Of a stretch of DNA of 59,724 nucleotides, positions 59,030-59,724 are shown one piece after another. A program made the position numbers and the translations under genes. Position 1 is the stretch's first letter; every line of letters starts with the position of its first letter. This stretch comes from a virus. The stretch covers positions 1 through 59,724 of IMG/VR virus record IMGVR_UViG_3300014913_000014. One strand, given 5' to 3'. The notes under the pieces were generated by a model. The model worked only from the letters and a program-made list of their open reading frames with translations. It did no database searches and was not told where the DNA came from.

Positions 59030-59102
59030 AGCGGGGTGGACAAGTGGTTAAGTCGCTCGCCTCATAAGCAAGAGATCGAGGGTTCGAATCCCTCCCCCGC
59101 CA
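59030..59102 (+). tRNA. tRNA-Met (CAT)
   Basis: Acceptor AGCGGGG/CCCCGCC with an unpaired A1-C72 end, anticodon loop CTCATAA, T stem GAGGG/CCCTC, discriminator A. A mismatched first pair is a mark of bacterial initiator tRNA (normally C1-A72), but the anticodon stem lacks the three G-C pairs of initiators, so elongator or Ile(lysidine) identity stays possible. Confidence 0.85.
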
Positions 59103-59107
59103 CCTTT

Positions 59108-59190
59108 GCCGGTGTGGTGAAATATGGTAGACACGCCTGACTTAAGATCAGGTTCCTTCGGGAGTGCAGGTTCGACTCCTGCCATCGGCA
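59108..59190 (+). tRNA. tRNA-Leu (TAA)
   Basis: Acceptor GCCGGTG/CATCGGC, anticodon stem CCTGA/TCAGG with loop CTTAAGA, long variable arm, discriminator A. Acceptor identical to tRNA-Leu(TAG). The third repeat RNA starts 3 nt after it. Confidence 0.95.
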
Positions 59191-59193
59191 CTT

Positions 59194-59279
59194 GGGGTTG
59201 GATGCCTTGATTACATAGCTTTGAAAAGTTTAATGAAACTTTTATCCATTTATCCATTTATCATGGCAGCTTTTACCTC
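59194..59279 (+). ncRNA. tRNA-linked structured RNA repeat, copy 3
   Basis: P1 GGGGT/ACCTC (59194-59198, 59275-59279), TGGAT, P2 GCCTTGAT/ATCATGGC (59204-59211, 59260-59267, one mismatch), TACATAGC, apical AAAAGTTT/AAACTTTT hairpin, AGCTTTT before P1'. It is 3 nt after tRNA-Leu(TAA) and 4 nt before tRNA-Arg(TCT). The last P1 pair is T-A instead of C-G in copies 1 and 2. Confidence 0.75.
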
Positions 59280-59283
59280 ATTT

Positions 59284-59357
59284 GCTTCTGTAGTTCAGTG
59301 GAATAGAACAACGGTCTTCTAAACCGGAGGTCGCAGGTTCAAATCCTGCCAGAAGCG
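59284..59357 (+). tRNA. tRNA-Arg (TCT)
   Basis: Acceptor GCTTCTG/CAGAAGC, anticodon loop CTTCTAA, T stem GCAGG/CCTGC, discriminator G. Last of the 20 tRNAs. Confidence 0.95.
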
Positions 59358-59371
59358 CCTAGGAGGGAACT

Positions 59372-59722
59372 GTGTACAAAGTAGCAATAGTAGGTAGTAG
59401 ACGTTTTAATGACTACAACTTTATGCGGCGTGTACTAGACCCCCATGTTAACGATATCTCAATGATTATCTCTGGAGGAGCAAAAGGTGCAGATACACTG
59501 GCACAAAGATATGCAAGAGATAATGGAATACCAATATATATTATATATCCTGACTATAGAAAATATGGAAAAGTGGCACCGTTTCGTAGAAATGTAATAA
59601 TTGCAAATCTTGCAGAGAAAATGATAGCATTTGCTTATTCAGATAGTCGGGGAACAAGGCATGCTGTCAACAAAATGAAGCAACTTAACAAACCAGTAGT
59701 AGTAATAGAATTGGACCAGTAG
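59372..59722 (+). CDS. SLOG-domain protein (YspA/DprA-like)
   Basis: A 116-residue Rossmann-like protein. VAIVGSRRFNDYN (residues 4-16) and MIISGGAKGADTLAQRYA (about 31-48) are the nucleotide-binding signatures of the SLOG superfamily, close to YspA. Such domains bind nucleotide-derived ligands and appear in DNA processing and in anti-phage signalling; in a phage it may bind or sense such a ligand, which is inference. It starts at GTG 59372 with AGGAGG 6 bases upstream and ends 2 bases before the window edge. Confidence 0.8.
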   Translation: MYKVAIVGSRRFNDYNFMRRVLDPHVNDISMIISGGAKGADTLAQRYARDNGIPIYIIYPDYRKYGKVAPFRRNVIIANLAEKMIAFAYSDSRGTRHAVNKMKQLNKPVVVIELDQ

Positions 59723-59724
59723 CT

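Overview
The window is most of the genome of a double-stranded DNA tailed phage (Caudoviricetes) infecting a bacterium. Evidence is a full HK97-type head module (large terminase, portal, protease/scaffold, major capsid), a long-tail module with a 1497-residue tape measure and no sheath gene (so siphovirus-like), a lysis pair, a phage replication set and a dense tRNA array. Genes are tightly packed, many overlapping by 1 or 4 bases (TAATG, ATGA, TGATG). The DNA looks AT-rich by eye. Promoters are near-perfect bacterial sigma-70 type (TTGACA, 17 bp, TATAAT, often with TG before the -10). A GH25 muramidase is compatible with a Gram-positive or otherwise thick-walled host, but I cannot name the host.

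Layout. 1-123: tandem repeat at the window edge. 184-976: promoter and two small rightward genes, richer in G+C than the rest, ending at a terminator. 2920-1154 (minus): a promoter-proximal operon of small genes plus a cytidine deaminase. 3019-30051 (minus): lysis (membrane protein, GH25 lysozyme), fibres and receptor binding, tail hub, tape measure, tail chaperones with a -1 frameshift site, tail tube, connectors (with an embedded glycosyltransferase), capsid, decoration, protease/scaffold, portal, terminase. 30051-36274 (minus): a sugar/modification cassette (two glycosyltransferases, DegT aminotransferase, sulfotransferase, FkbM and second methyltransferase, HAD phosphatase, ATP-grasp). 36284-44967 (minus): more virion surface proteins (beta-helix type), zinc-ribbon proteins and a DNA methyltransferase.

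Divergent promoters at 44974-45055 separate the leftward genes from the rightward replication block (45092-55925): family A DNA polymerase, RecA-like recombinase, ssDNA-binding protein, DnaB-like helicase, two PD-(D/E)XK nucleases, a sigma-region-4-like regulator, a DnaQ-like exonuclease, dNMP kinase and a holin-like membrane protein. A tRNA-like RNA with an unusually long anticodon-like arm lies between the ssb and helicase genes.

55997-59357 is an RNA-rich region: 20 tRNA genes covering 15 amino acids (none seen for Gly, Val, Ile, Lys, Glu), a compact 293-nt RNA that I identify as a phage-encoded RNase P RNA (P1, P2, P3, P4 with bulged U and conserved flanks all visible), three copies of a covarying structured RNA each placed 3 nt after a tRNA, and two further structured spacers. 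Together these suggest that the phage carries its own tRNA supply plus a catalytic RNA able to process it. The RNase P RNA and the repeated tRNA-linked RNA element are the most unusual content of the window.
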